Positions 46,153 to 55,479 of a stretch of 64,000 nt of DNA are shown here, piece by piece. Every line of letters begins with the position of its first letter. Position 1 is the stretch's first letter. Position numbers and translations under genes: made by a program. Source of the stretch: Gaiellasilicea sp963745775 (GTDB lineage Bacteria; Actinomycetota; Thermoleophilia; Gaiellales; Gaiellaceae); assembly GCA_963745775.1 (NCBI GenBank), contig CAVUYY010000019.1, forward strand, positions 60,487 to 124,486, given 5' to 3'. The notes beneath the pieces are model-generated. The model ran no database searches and was not told the DNA's origin. It worked only from the letters and a program-made list of their open reading frames with translations.

Positions 46153-47025
46153 TCAGCCCAGCTTGAGCAGTCCGGGCGCATGCTCGACCTGAAGTGTCGT
46201 GTGCGTGAGGCCGAAGCGGTCGCTCAGGATTCGCTCGAGCTCGCGGCGGATCCCGTGGCAGTCGGCCCGCGGCTCGACGAGCACGTGCGCCGAGAGCGCC
46301 GGAAACCCCGAGGTGATCGTCCAGACGTGGAGGTCGTGGACGTCCACGACTGCGGGAACGGCGCGCATCGTCCGCCCGAGCTCTCCCGTGTCGAGGCCCT
46401 CGGGAGCGCCCTCGAGCAGGATCCCGATCGACTCGCGCAGGATCCCGACCGAGCTCGCGAGCACGAGCAGTCCGATCAAGAGGCCCGCGATAGCGTCGGC
46501 GACGTTCCAGCCGGTGAGCAGGATCACGAGCGCCGCGACCACCACTCCCACCGAAGAGGCGAGGTCGGCGAGGACGTGGCGGGACGCGGCGCGGATGTTC
46601 AGCCCGCCGCCGGCTCCGTGCAGCACACGCAGGGCCGCCAGGTTGACGGCGAGTCCGGCGAGGCCGGCGGCGAGAACCCAATTTCCCTCCACATTCGGCG
46701 CGTCGCCGATCCTCCCGACCGCCTCGACGACGATCCAGAGCCCGAGCGCGACGAGCAGGAGCGCATTCGCGAGCGCCGCCAGGATCTCCGCCCGCCGCCA
46801 GCCGAACGTACGCTCGGGGGTGGCCGGCCGCCGCGCCAGCCAGGTCGCGAAAAGGGCGAGTCCGAGCGCGAACCCGTCCGACACCATGTGGCCCGCGTCG
46901 GCGAACAGCGCGAGCGAGCCGGCGAGGAACGCCGCGACAAGTTCCACGCCGGCAAAGCCGAGCACGAGCACGAGCGCCAGTCCGAGCGCGCGCGACTCCG
47001 AGCGGTCGTGAACATGACCCCGCAT
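46153..47025 (-). CDS. Cation diffusion facilitator (zinc/cobalt exporter)
   Basis: A 290-residue CDF protein from ATG 47025. Six helices carry the metal site ALFADAGHMVSDGFALGLAL (HxxxD) and the second site HVLADLASSVGVVVAALVIL. The C-terminal cytosolic domain (VPAVVDVHDLHVWTITSGFP) is the usual CDF metallo-chaperone fold. The N-terminal tail has only one His-rich spot (GHVHD), so metal specificity is open, Zn2+ being most common. It is divergent from the ABC operon across a 60-nt spacer. Confidence 0.92.
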   Translation of the reverse strand: MRGHVHDRSESRALGLALVLVLGFAGVELVAAFLAGSLALFADAGHMVSDGFALGLALFATWLARRPATPERTFGWRRAEILAALANALLLVALGLWIVVEAVGRIGDAPNVEGNWVLAAGLAGLAVNLAALRVLHGAGGGLNIRAASRHVLADLASSVGVVVAALVILLTGWNVADAIAGLLIGLLVLASSVGILRESIGILLEGAPEGLDTGELGRTMRAVPAVVDVHDLHVWTITSGFPALSAHVLVEPRADCHGIRRELERILSDRFGLTHTTLQVEHAPGLLKLG

Positions 47026-47085
47026 CGCAATCACGCTAGCGAAGCGCTGCTCACAGAAAGGCGACCAAACCGTTATTGTCGCGGC

Positions 47086-48306
47086 GTGGCCGGGGTGGCA
47101 TTCGACGGCGTCAGCAAGATCTACGCGGACGGCACGCGCGCAGTCAACCAGCTTGAGCTCGAGATCGTGGACGGCGAGTTCATGGTCCTCGTCGGCCCGT
47201 CCGGTTGCGGCAAGACGACCGCGCTGCGGATGGTCGCGGGACTCGAGGAGATCTCCGCAGGCGCGATCAGGATCGGCGACCGGGTCGTCAACCACGTACC
47301 GTCGCGCGATCGCGATATCGCGATGGTCTTCCAGAGCTACGCGCTCTACCCCCACCTCTCGGTCTACGACAACATCGCGTTCGGGCTGAAGCTGAAGAAG
47401 ACGCCGAAGTCGGAGATCGCGGAGAGGGTCAAGAAGGCTGCGCAGCTGCTCGGGCTCGAGGAGTACCTCGATCGCAAGCCGCGCGCCCTCTCGGGTGGCC
47501 AGCGACAGCGAGTCGCGATGGGCCGCGCGATCGTGCGGGAGCCGGCCGCGTTCCTGATGGACGAGCCGCTCTCGAACCTCGACGCGAAGCTTCGGGTGCA
47601 GATGCGGGCAGAGATCGCGAGGCTTCAGAGCGACCTCGGCACGACGACCGTCTACGTCACTCACGACCAGGTCGAGGCGATGACGATGGGCGACCGGGTC
47701 GCCGTGATGCGGAAGGGCGAGCTGCAGCAGGTGGCGCCGCCTCAGGAGCTCTACGACAGTCCGCTCAACCTCTTCGTCGGCGGCTTCATCGGCAGCCCGG
47801 CGATGAACATGATCGAGGCGACGCTCGAGCGCTCGAACGGCTCGCTCACAGTCGTGGCCGGCAACCAGCGGATCGCTCTCGGCGACGAGACGCTCTCCGT
47901 CCGGCCCGCGCTCAAGGCCTTCGAGGGCAAGCGGGTCATCCTTGGCATCCGCCCCGAAGATCTCGAGGACGCCCTGCTCGAGGAGGCGGCGAGCGACCAG
48001 CATGTGAAGGGAACCGTCGAGCTGACGGAGGCGCTGGGCTCCGAGATCATGGTCCACTTCCGGGTCGACGCCCAGCCGGCGAGCACCGACGAGACGCGCG
48101 AGCTGGCCGAGGACGCCGGCGCGACCGGCCTGGAGAAGGGCGAGCTCGGAGGCGGCGGCGCGATGATGGTCGGCCGCTTCGGTGCCCGCTCCCGCGTCAA
48201 GGCTGGGGACGAGGCCGAGGTCGCGGTGGACACGCGCGCTCTGCATTTCTTCGACCCGGAGACGGGTCGCGGCATCTACGACAAGGAACCGAAGGGAGTC
48301 GCTTGA
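47086..48306 (+). CDS. ABC transporter ATPase, MalK/UgpC type
   Basis: A 406-residue ATPase from GTG 47086. Walker A VGPSGCGKTTALRMVAGLEE, Q-loop AMVFQSYALYPHLSVYDN, signature LSGGQRQRVAMGRAIVREPA, Walker B FLMDEPLSNLDAKLRVQMRA and the H-loop VTHDQVEAMTMGDRVAVM are all present. The C-terminal TOBE/regulatory domain (LGIRPEDLEDALLEE) is that of sugar-importer ATPases. Having its own ATPase makes this importer self-contained. The stop overlaps the next ATG (TGATG). Confidence 0.95.
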   Translation: MAGVAFDGVSKIYADGTRAVNQLELEIVDGEFMVLVGPSGCGKTTALRMVAGLEEISAGAIRIGDRVVNHVPSRDRDIAMVFQSYALYPHLSVYDNIAFGLKLKKTPKSEIAERVKKAAQLLGLEEYLDRKPRALSGGQRQRVAMGRAIVREPAAFLMDEPLSNLDAKLRVQMRAEIARLQSDLGTTTVYVTHDQVEAMTMGDRVAVMRKGELQQVAPPQELYDSPLNLFVGGFIGSPAMNMIEATLERSNGSLTVVAGNQRIALGDETLSVRPALKAFEGKRVILGIRPEDLEDALLEEAASDQHVKGTVELTEALGSEIMVHFRVDAQPASTDETRELAEDAGATGLEKGELGGGGAMMVGRFGARSRVKAGDEAEVAVDTRALHFFDPETGRGIYDKEPKGVA

Positions 48307-49628
48307 TGAACCGGCAACGGAAGATCCTGCTCGGGCTGCTGCTCGTGCTGGCACTTGCGCTCGTCGCAGCAGGTTGCGGCGGGGACGACGACGAAGAGGC
48401 AGGCGGCACGACCGCAGAGGAGACGACCGAAGAGCAGGTCTCAGGGTCCGTTTCGGTGATGGGCATCTGGGTGGGCGAGGAGCAGAAGTCCTTCCAGGCG
48501 GTCATCGACGGCTTCAAGGAGCAGCAACCCGACGTCACCGTGAAGTACAACCCCGTCGGCGACAACCTGCCGACCGTGCTCGGGACCGCGGTGCAGGGTG
48601 GCAATCCGCCGGACGTCGCGGCGATCGCACAACCGGGGTTGATGACGCAGTTCGTCGAGCAGGGAGAGCTGAAGCCGCTCGACTTCGCCGAGGACGCGGT
48701 GGTCGAGAATTTCGGCCAGTCGGTCGTCGACACCGGATCGGTCGAGGACTCGTTCTACGGGCTTCTCTGGAAGGCCAATAACGCCTCGACCGTCTGGTAC
48801 AACGTCAAGGCGTTCGAGGACGCCGGGATCGAGCCGCCGGAGACCTGGGACGCGCTCCTCGAAGGCGCGGAGACGATCAAGTCGTCGGGGCTGCCGGCGT
48901 ACTCGATTGCCGGAGCGGACGGCTGGACGCTCACGGACCTCTTCGAGAACATCTACCTGCGCACCGCGGGCCCCGAGAAGTACGACCAGCTCTCGAGGCA
49001 CGAGATCAAGTGGACCGACGCGTCCGTCAAAGAGGCGCTGACCGAGATGGCGAAGGTCTTCAACGCGAGCGACAACCTGGCGGGAGGCACCGCGGGAGCC
49101 CTCCAGACGGACTTCCCCACTTCCGTCAGCAATGTCCTTTCACCGAATCCGAAGGCGGCGATGGTCATCGAGGCCGACTTCGTCCCCGGCGTCGTCAAGA
49201 CGCCGCTCAAGGCAGAGACGGGCTACAACTTCTTCACGTTCCCGTCGATCAACGACTCGCCGGCGTCCGTGGTCGCGAAGGGCAATCTGGTGATCGCGTT
49301 CCGCGACAACCCGGCCGTTCGTGCCTTCATGGAGTACCTGGTCTCGCCGGAGTCCGCGGAGATCTGGGTCAAGCGGGGCGGGTTTGCGACACCGAACAAG
49401 AACGTCGACAGTGCGAGCTACCCCGATCCGCTACTCCGGCAGACCTCGGAGACGCTGTCGGGCGCGGAGACGCTCCGCTTCGATCTCGGCGATCTCCAGC
49501 CGTCAGCCTTCGGGGCCACCGTCGGGCAGGGCATGTGGAAGCTCTTCCAGGACCTGCTCAAGACCCCGAGCGACGTCGACGGGATCGCACAGCAACTGGA
49601 GGCAGCAGCAGCGAAGGCGTTCGAGTAA
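48306..49628 (+). CDS. Sugar-type extracellular solute-binding lipoprotein
   Basis: A 440-residue family 1 solute-binding protein. The lipoprotein signal ILLGLLLVLALALVAAGCGG (lipobox VAAGC) is followed by an acidic linker. The mature domain shows VSVMGIWVGEEQKSFQAVID, VQGGNPPDVAAIAQPGL and the tail FMEYLVSPESAEIWVKRGGF. The ligand is probably an oligosaccharide or glycoside. The gene order ATPase-binding protein-permease-permease supports one importer. Confidence 0.92.
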   Translation: MNRQRKILLGLLLVLALALVAAGCGGDDDEEAGGTTAEETTEEQVSGSVSVMGIWVGEEQKSFQAVIDGFKEQQPDVTVKYNPVGDNLPTVLGTAVQGGNPPDVAAIAQPGLMTQFVEQGELKPLDFAEDAVVENFGQSVVDTGSVEDSFYGLLWKANNASTVWYNVKAFEDAGIEPPETWDALLEGAETIKSSGLPAYSIAGADGWTLTDLFENIYLRTAGPEKYDQLSRHEIKWTDASVKEALTEMAKVFNASDNLAGGTAGALQTDFPTSVSNVLSPNPKAAMVIEADFVPGVVKTPLKAETGYNFFTFPSINDSPASVVAKGNLVIAFRDNPAVRAFMEYLVSPESAEIWVKRGGFATPNKNVDSASYPDPLLRQTSETLSGAETLRFDLGDLQPSAFGATVGQGMWKLFQDLLKTPSDVDGIAQQLEAAAAKAFE

Positions 49629-49634
49629 CGGCGC

Positions 49635-50978
49635 GTGGGCGGGTCGGGCTACATCACGGCGGAGCCTCCGGCCGAGCCGGCTCCTGACCCCGGCCATCCT
49701 CCCGGCCGCTGGCGCAAGCACGCGCTGGCGGCCGGGTTCCTCGCGCCCGCCGCTTTCTTCCTCGGCGTCTGGATCGTCTACCCGACGGTCCGAACCATCA
49801 TCCGCAGCTTCTTCAGCAGCGACGGCGAGGAGTTCGTCTGGTTCGACAACTACGAGCAACTCTTCACCACCGACACTCTCGTCACGGCGATCAAGAACAA
49901 CGCGATCTGGGTGGCCGTCGTCCCAGCGCTCGTCACGGCGCTCGGCCTGATCTTCGCGGTGCTCACGGAGCGCATCCGCTGGTCGGTCGCGTTCAAGACG
50001 GCCGTGTTCATGCCGATGGCGATCTCCGCGTTCGCGGCCGGCATCACCTGGCGGATCATGTACGTCAAGGATCCCGACGTGGGTGCGGTCAACGCAGGTA
50101 TCAAGGCCATCCACGACACGGTCAGCGAGCCCGGCGTCCTCTCCTCAGCCGCTCCCTCCACCGACTCGCTACAGCCCACCGCCGACGGTGGAATCGAGCT
50201 CGAGAACACGGTCGAGCCGGGAGCGACCGCCGCGCTCGGCCTCACGCAGATCTCCGCGGACGAGGTGCCGGAAGACGCCGCCCAGGCGGTCCTGCCCGAG
50301 GCTCTCCAGGGCGGGATCAACGGCGTCGTCTGGAGAGACTTCAAGCCCGGGGGCGGAACCGCAGGCGAGGTGGAACAAGACGAGCTCGGGCTGCCGGGTG
50401 TCACCGTCGAGCTGATCCGGGACGGCGCAACGACCGAGACGACGACGACCGGGCCGAACGGCGTCTTCGAGTTTCCGGAACTGGAGCCCGGGAGCTATCA
50501 GGTCGGGATCGGCGCGTCGACGTTCGCCCAGCCCTTCGAAGGCGTGGCGTGGCTCGGCGAGAAGCTGATCACGCCCGCGGTGATCATCTCGTACATCTGG
50601 ATCTGGGCCGGCTTCGCGATGGTCGTGATCGCAGCAGGCCTCGCCGCTGTCCCGCGCGACGTGCTCGAGGCCGCCCGCACGGACGGGGGCACCGAGTGGC
50701 AGGTCTTCCGCCGCGTCACAGTGCCGCTACTGGCGCCCGTGCTCACGGTCGTGTTCATCACGATGCTGATCAACGTGCTCAAGGTCTTCGACATCGTGGT
50801 CGCCGTGGCGCCGGGCGCGGTGCAGGATGACGCCAACGTGCTGGCGCTCGCAATGTGGCGTACGAGCTTCGGGGGCGCGAACGACTTCGGCGTCGGCTCG
50901 GCGATAGCCGTCTTCATCTTCCTGCTGGTCGTTCCGATCCTGCTGCTGAACGTCCGACGCTTCCGGAGGGAGGTCTAA
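49635..50978 (+). CDS. MalF-type ABC permease with an inserted SdrD-B-like domain
   Basis: A 447-residue permease subunit. Three helices (about 31-56, 88-110 and 121-143) precede an extracytoplasmic insertion of about 160 residues. Its last part (about 229-292) is a Cna-B/SdrD-B-like beta sandwich with INGVVWRDFKPGGG, LGLPGVTVELIRDGATTETT and GVFEFPELEPGSYQVGIG. The core then resumes with LITPAVIISYIWIWAGFAMV, the EAA loop LEAARTDGGTEWQVFRRVTV and two more helices. Normal MalF-like subunits in this class lack the domain and are about 300 residues. It starts 6 nt after the binding-protein stop. Confidence 0.9.
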   Translation: MGGSGYITAEPPAEPAPDPGHPPGRWRKHALAAGFLAPAAFFLGVWIVYPTVRTIIRSFFSSDGEEFVWFDNYEQLFTTDTLVTAIKNNAIWVAVVPALVTALGLIFAVLTERIRWSVAFKTAVFMPMAISAFAAGITWRIMYVKDPDVGAVNAGIKAIHDTVSEPGVLSSAAPSTDSLQPTADGGIELENTVEPGATAALGLTQISADEVPEDAAQAVLPEALQGGINGVVWRDFKPGGGTAGEVEQDELGLPGVTVELIRDGATTETTTTGPNGVFEFPELEPGSYQVGIGASTFAQPFEGVAWLGEKLITPAVIISYIWIWAGFAMVVIAAGLAAVPRDVLEAARTDGGTEWQVFRRVTVPLLAPVLTVVFITMLINVLKVFDIVVAVAPGAVQDDANVLALAMWRTSFGGANDFGVGSAIAVFIFLLVVPILLLNVRRFRREV

Positions 50979-51896
50979 GTGTCCGTGTCCGAGTCCGACG
51001 TTTCCGTGTCCCAGCCCGACGCCACGCTCGCTGGAGAGATCCCGCCGGAGGAGACCGTCGGAGCGCGGATCGTGCGCTTCCTCTCGAAGACCCCGGTGTA
51101 CTTCGTGCTCGTCCTGCTCGGGTTGCTCTGGCTCGTTCCGACCCTCGGCCTGATGTTCACGTCGCTTCTCGGCCCGGAGGACCTGCTTTCCGAAGGGTGG
51201 TGGCAGCTCTTCTCGACGCCGAGCAAGGCGACATTCGACAACTACCAGGCGATCTTCGAGAACGACACGATCACTTCGTCTCTGTGGACGACAGCGCAGA
51301 TCGCCATCGGCGGGACGATCCTGCCGATCTTCGTCGGCGCCCTCGCGGGTTACGCCTTTGCCTGGCTCGAGTTCCCCGGACGCGACTGGCTCTTCATTCT
51401 CGTCATCGCCCTGCTCGTCGTGCCGCTGCAGATGGCGTTGATTCCGATCTTCAGCCTCTACGACACCGCCGGGATCTTCGATTCGGTGATCGGACTGATC
51501 CTCTTCCACACCGCCTTCGGGCTTCCGTTCGCGATCTTCCTGCTGCGCAACTTCTTCATCGGCATCCCGAAGGACTTGCTGGAGGCGGCGCGCATCGACG
51601 GCGCCTCGGAGATCCGGATCTTTCTCCGGTTGATCCTGCCGCTCGGGCTGCCGGCGATCGCCTCGCTCGCGATCTTCCAGTTCCTCTGGACGTGGAACGA
51701 CCTGCTGGTGGCGCTCACGCTCGCACGCGATACGCAGCCGGTCACGGTCGCGATCTTCTCCCAGCTTCGCGCATTCAGCGCCAACATCGAGCTGATCGCG
51801 CCGGCGACCTTCGTCTCGCTCGTGATCCCGCTCGCAGTGTTCTTCGCCTTCCAGCGGTACTTCGTCGAGGGTCTCCTAGCCGGCTCCGTCAAGTAG
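50979..51896 (+). CDS. MalG-type ABC permease
   Basis: A 305-residue permease subunit whose GTG follows the previous TAA directly; GGAGGGAGG upstream serves as the ribosome-binding site. Six helices are visible. The EAA loop is LEAARIDGASEIRIFLRLIL and the start of the core is VYFVLVLLGLLWLVPTLGLM. It pairs with the preceding MalF-type subunit to form the channel. Confidence 0.93.
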   Translation: MSVSESDVSVSQPDATLAGEIPPEETVGARIVRFLSKTPVYFVLVLLGLLWLVPTLGLMFTSLLGPEDLLSEGWWQLFSTPSKATFDNYQAIFENDTITSSLWTTAQIAIGGTILPIFVGALAGYAFAWLEFPGRDWLFILVIALLVVPLQMALIPIFSLYDTAGIFDSVIGLILFHTAFGLPFAIFLLRNFFIGIPKDLLEAARIDGASEIRIFLRLILPLGLPAIASLAIFQFLWTWNDLLVALTLARDTQPVTVAIFSQLRAFSANIELIAPATFVSLVIPLAVFFAFQRYFVEGLLAGSVK

Positions 51897-51901
51897 GCCG
51901 C

Positions 51902-53023
51902 GTGTCGCAGCCGTGCGCAATCGTCGGCGCCGGACTTGGCGGATTCGTTGCCTATGCGACGCTACGCCATGCCGCTCTCGGACGGCATGGCCTCGAGCCG
52001 GAGGAGATCACGGTCTTCGGCCTCGATCCCGATCCGCTCGCAGCCTGGCTCCCTCGGGCAGCGGCGATCCGGCAGCAGCGGATGCGCTCGGAGAGCGACG
52101 GCCATGCGTACGCGACCTCGTTCCCCGGACTGGCTGCGCGTGAGGCCGTCCGGCGCCTGACGCCTGGTCCGCTTCTCCGAAGCGTCACCAACCGCTACCG
52201 GCCGACCGTGCCGGAGTTCACGCGCCATATCGCGCAGCTGCGGGAGCGGAACCGCTGGGACGAGAGTTTCCGCGCGGCGCGAATCGAGCGGATAGTCCCC
52301 GTCTACGGCGGGTTCGAGCTGGACGGACACGGCGTCTTCCGTCACGTCCTGCTCGCCACCGGGCATCCCGGGCTCTCGTTCCCCGACGAACTCGCCGACG
52401 ACGCTCGCGTCGTTCACGCCTACACACCGCACGACTATGCGTCGCGGGTTGCAGTCATCGGCGCGGGCATGGCCGCGGCGACCGAGTGGCTCAACGCGCT
52501 GGCCGCCGGGGCGGACGAGGTCGTCTCCGTGCGCCGGCGTGAGCCGGCGCGACGACCGCTGAACGTCGCGCGTCCGCTCTTCTCGAAGCGTGGACTCGCC
52601 GGCTTCCACGCCGCACCAGCCGCCAAGCGCGTAGAGCTGCTCGCGAAGTTCGGCGAGCCGTCCTACCCGAGAGGGCGCAGTTGGGACGAGCCGCTCGAGC
52701 AGGCCGCCGCCGACGGTCGCTTCACCGTCGCGGCGGAGCTCAACGGCGCGGATCAAGTGATCTGCGCCACCGGGTTCCTCCGCGGCTTCGCGCACGACTG
52801 GCTTCTGCACCGACTGGTCGAGGAGCACAACCTCGAGACGGCCGGCCGATGGATCGTGCTGGCGCCCGACTCGACGGTTCCTGCACTCACGGACACGACC
52901 CGCACCCTGTCCGTCGCGGGCGTGGCGGGGCAATGGGCCTACCCGGCGGCGGACACGCTCGTCGGTATGAAGTACGCGGGGCGGCGCTTCCGCGCCCGGC
53001 TGGTGCGATGTCCTACACGCTGA
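51902..53023 (+). CDS. FAD/NAD(P)-binding oxidoreductase
   Basis: A 373-residue flavoprotein from GTG 51902. It begins with a Rossmann motif CAIVGAGLGGFVAYATLRHA and has a second nucleotide-binding motif VAVIGAGMAAATEWLNALAA, with VICATGFLRGFAHDWLLHRL near the end. This two-motif arrangement fits monooxygenase-like or lysine N6-hydroxylase-like flavoproteins. It starts 5 nt after the permease, so it is probably in the ABC operon and may act on the imported compound. Confidence 0.8.
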   Translation: MSQPCAIVGAGLGGFVAYATLRHAALGRHGLEPEEITVFGLDPDPLAAWLPRAAAIRQQRMRSESDGHAYATSFPGLAAREAVRRLTPGPLLRSVTNRYRPTVPEFTRHIAQLRERNRWDESFRAARIERIVPVYGGFELDGHGVFRHVLLATGHPGLSFPDELADDARVVHAYTPHDYASRVAVIGAGMAAATEWLNALAAGADEVVSVRRREPARRPLNVARPLFSKRGLAGFHAAPAAKRVELLAKFGEPSYPRGRSWDEPLEQAAADGRFTVAAELNGADQVICATGFLRGFAHDWLLHRLVEEHNLETAGRWIVLAPDSTVPALTDTTRTLSVAGVAGQWAYPAADTLVGMKYAGRRFRARLVRCPTR

Positions 53024-54190
53024 GGGGCCGGCTGGAGTCGAGGCTCGCAGCCGCGTTGCTGCCCTTCGTCGTCGCGTGCGTCGCCTCGATCGCGCTCAGC
53101 CTCTGGTGGCCGCTCGAGCTCACCGGGGTGATGATCGGTGTCGGCCTCGCGCTCGACAGCCATGCTCTACCACCGCCTGCTTCCCTACCAGCCGGGCTGG
53201 GCGGCCCTCCCGCTCGGTCTCGCCGAGCTCGGCCTGACGATGGCCCTCGTGCGGCTACTCGAGATCGAGGCGCCGCTCGAGCCAGCGCTCTGGTTCTTCG
53301 CAGGCTCGTGGCTCCTCGCCCAGCTGCTCGCACACGCGGGGCTTCCGCTTGTGCGTCTTACGTATGCCGAAGACGGGGGCGAGTTGGGTCGCTCGGGCCT
53401 GACTCTCTCGGCCGCCGCGCCGCTGGCCCTCGCCGGCGTACTCGGCATCGCCTGGTTGACGCTGCCGCCGGTCGTGCGCCTGCCTGCTGGCACGCACGAA
53501 GGACCGCTCGTCCTCGACAGGCCACAGCGGCTCGTCGGGGAAGACGGCGCAATCGTACGAGGCGGGATCGTCATCCGCTCCGACGACGTGAGCGTCCGCA
53601 ATGTGACGGTTCTCGGCGGCGAGAACGGGATCGATGTCGACTTCGCCGACGACATCGTGCTCGATGACGTGCGCGTGCTCGGGTCGACGATGGACGGAAT
53701 CCACGTCCGCCGCAGCCACGTCACGATCCGCGACTGCGATGTCGCCTCCCTGGCGAGCGAGTACGGGCAGGGCATCGACATCTCGTTCAGCTTCGACCGC
53801 GACCCGAGTCTGGTCGAGAACTGCGAGATCGACGGCGCCTGGGAGGGAATCGTCTCGCACTCGTCGCGGCTGCGGCTCGAGGACAACACCGTGCGGGCAA
53901 CGACGTCGCGAGGGATCGCCGTCACGGAGATGTCGATGGGCAGCGTCGAAAGCAACACGGTCGAATCCGCCCGCGGAATCGGCATCTTCTGCGGTGACTA
54001 CTCGATGTGCGACATCGAGCGGAATGCCGTCACCGGGACGAGGCCCGACACGACGACGGACGACGCGATGCGCGACGGCTACGCCATCCAGTCGCACTTC
54101 TATGCGCACGCCGAGATCGAGGACAACCGCCTGAGCGACAACACGCACGACCACGGCGTCTTCGCGGAAGGAAGGCTCGAACAGAAGTAG
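53008..54190 (+). CDS. Membrane-anchored right-handed beta-helix protein (one apparent frameshift)
   Basis: About 393 residues after joining frames near 53160. The N-terminal third has about five helices (LAAALLPFVVACVASIALSL, WAALPLGLAELGLTMALVRL, LALAGVLGIAWLTLPPVVRL). The rest is a parallel beta-helix: GGIVIRSDDVSVRNVTVLGG, ENGIDVDFADDIVLDDVRVL, DGIHVRRSHVTIRDCDVASL and EGIVSHSSRLRLEDNTVRAT, like NosD/pectin-lyase repeats, presumably displayed outside. It overlaps the flavoprotein gene by 16 nt. Ligand or enzyme activity unknown. Confidence 0.78.
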
Positions 54191-54216
54191 CGGGCGCGGC
54201 CTGGAAGACTGCGGGC

Positions 54217-55479
54217 ATGCCGGCGCGCCTCCAGCTCCTCGCGCGAACGGGCCATCCCGACTTCCTCGACCTCCCCTGGGAGCGCCCGCTCGAGCGCTGG
54301 ACGCATGAGCGCCTGGTCAACGTGGTCGCGGGAATCCATCGCCACGTGGTGCGCTTCGTCGAGTACGACGGCCGGCTCTACGCGCTGAAGGAGCTGCCGG
54401 TGCGGTTCGCCCGCAAGGAGTACGGCTTTCTGCGCGCGCTCGCGGCGGACGAGATGCCCGTCGTCGAGGTCGTCGGCGTCGTCAGCGAGCGCGGAGCCGA
54501 TCTCGATGCGGTTCTGATCACGAGACACCTCGACTACTCGCTGCCCTTTCGAACGCTGTTCGCGGGCCGCGACATCGCCGAGCTCCGCGACTCGCTCCTC
54601 GACGCAGGTGCCGAGCTCCTTGTCCGGATCCATCTCGCCGGCTTCTTCTGGGGCGACGCCTCGCTCTCGAACATCCTCTTCCGGCGCGACGCGGGCGCGC
54701 TCGCCGCCTACCTCGTCGACACGGAGACGGGCGAGCTTCACCCGACGCTCTCGGACGGGCAGCGCGCCTACGACCTCGAGATCGCCGAGCTGAACGTGAC
54801 GGGCGAGCTGCTCGACATCGCAGAGGAGCTCGGCCGACCAGAGTTGCGCGCCGACGAGACCGCGGCCGAGCTCGTCCAGCGCTACGAGTCGCTCTGGACG
54901 GAGCTGACGAGCGACGAGGTCTTCGGGCCGGAGGAGCGCTACCGGATCGACGAGCGCCTGCGCCGGCTGAACGAGCTCGGCTTCGACGTCGAGGAGCTCG
55001 AGCTCGTCGCCGACGACGACGGCTACCGGCTGCACCTGAACCCGCGCGTCGTCGAACCGGGCCACCACCGCCGCCGGCTCCTCGTGCTGACTGGCCTCCA
55101 CGCCCAGGAGAACCAGGCCCGGCGGCTGCTCAACGACCTCGCGCGCTTCCGCGTCGCGCTCGAGAAGAAGGAGGGAAAGCCCGTGCCGGAGACGATCGTC
55201 GCCTACCGCTGGCTCGCGGAGGTGTTCGAGCCGGCGATCGCGGAGGTGCCGGCCGACCTGTGGGGAAAGCGGGAGGCAGCCGAGGTCTTCCACGAGGTGC
55301 TCGAGCACCGCTGGTACCTCTCGCAGGCAGCCGGACAGGACGTCGGCGTCCTCGAGGCGACGCGCGACTACGTGCAGAACGTCCTGCCGCAGGCGAGCGA
55401 CGAGCGAACGGTGCTCGCCCCGCCTCTAGGTCCGGCTGACCGCGAGTCAGCCGAGCCAGGTGATCCCGTACCGAGCTGA
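54217..55479 (+). CDS. DUF4032 protein with kinase-like N-terminal half
   Basis: A 420-residue cytosolic protein. The first half looks like a lipopolysaccharide-kinase/RIO-like fold: LYALKELPVRFARKEYGFLR (lysine and Glu), FFWGDASLSNILFRRDAGAL (catalytic-loop Asp and Asn) and YLVDTETGELH (metal Asp). The second half is the DUF4032 region (HHRRRLLVLTGLHAQENQAR, FHEVLEHRWYLSQAAGQDVG). The family is conserved in actinobacteria with no assigned substrate. Its 3' end overlaps the convergent cupin gene by 33 nt. Confidence 0.82.
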   Translation: MPARLQLLARTGHPDFLDLPWERPLERWTHERLVNVVAGIHRHVVRFVEYDGRLYALKELPVRFARKEYGFLRALAADEMPVVEVVGVVSERGADLDAVLITRHLDYSLPFRTLFAGRDIAELRDSLLDAGAELLVRIHLAGFFWGDASLSNILFRRDAGALAAYLVDTETGELHPTLSDGQRAYDLEIAELNVTGELLDIAEELGRPELRADETAAELVQRYESLWTELTSDEVFGPEERYRIDERLRRLNELGFDVEELELVADDDGYRLHLNPRVVEPGHHRRRLLVLTGLHAQENQARRLLNDLARFRVALEKKEGKPVPETIVAYRWLAEVFEPAIAEVPADLWGKREAAEVFHEVLEHRWYLSQAAGQDVGVLEATRDYVQNVLPQASDERTVLAPPLGPADRESAEPGDPVPS

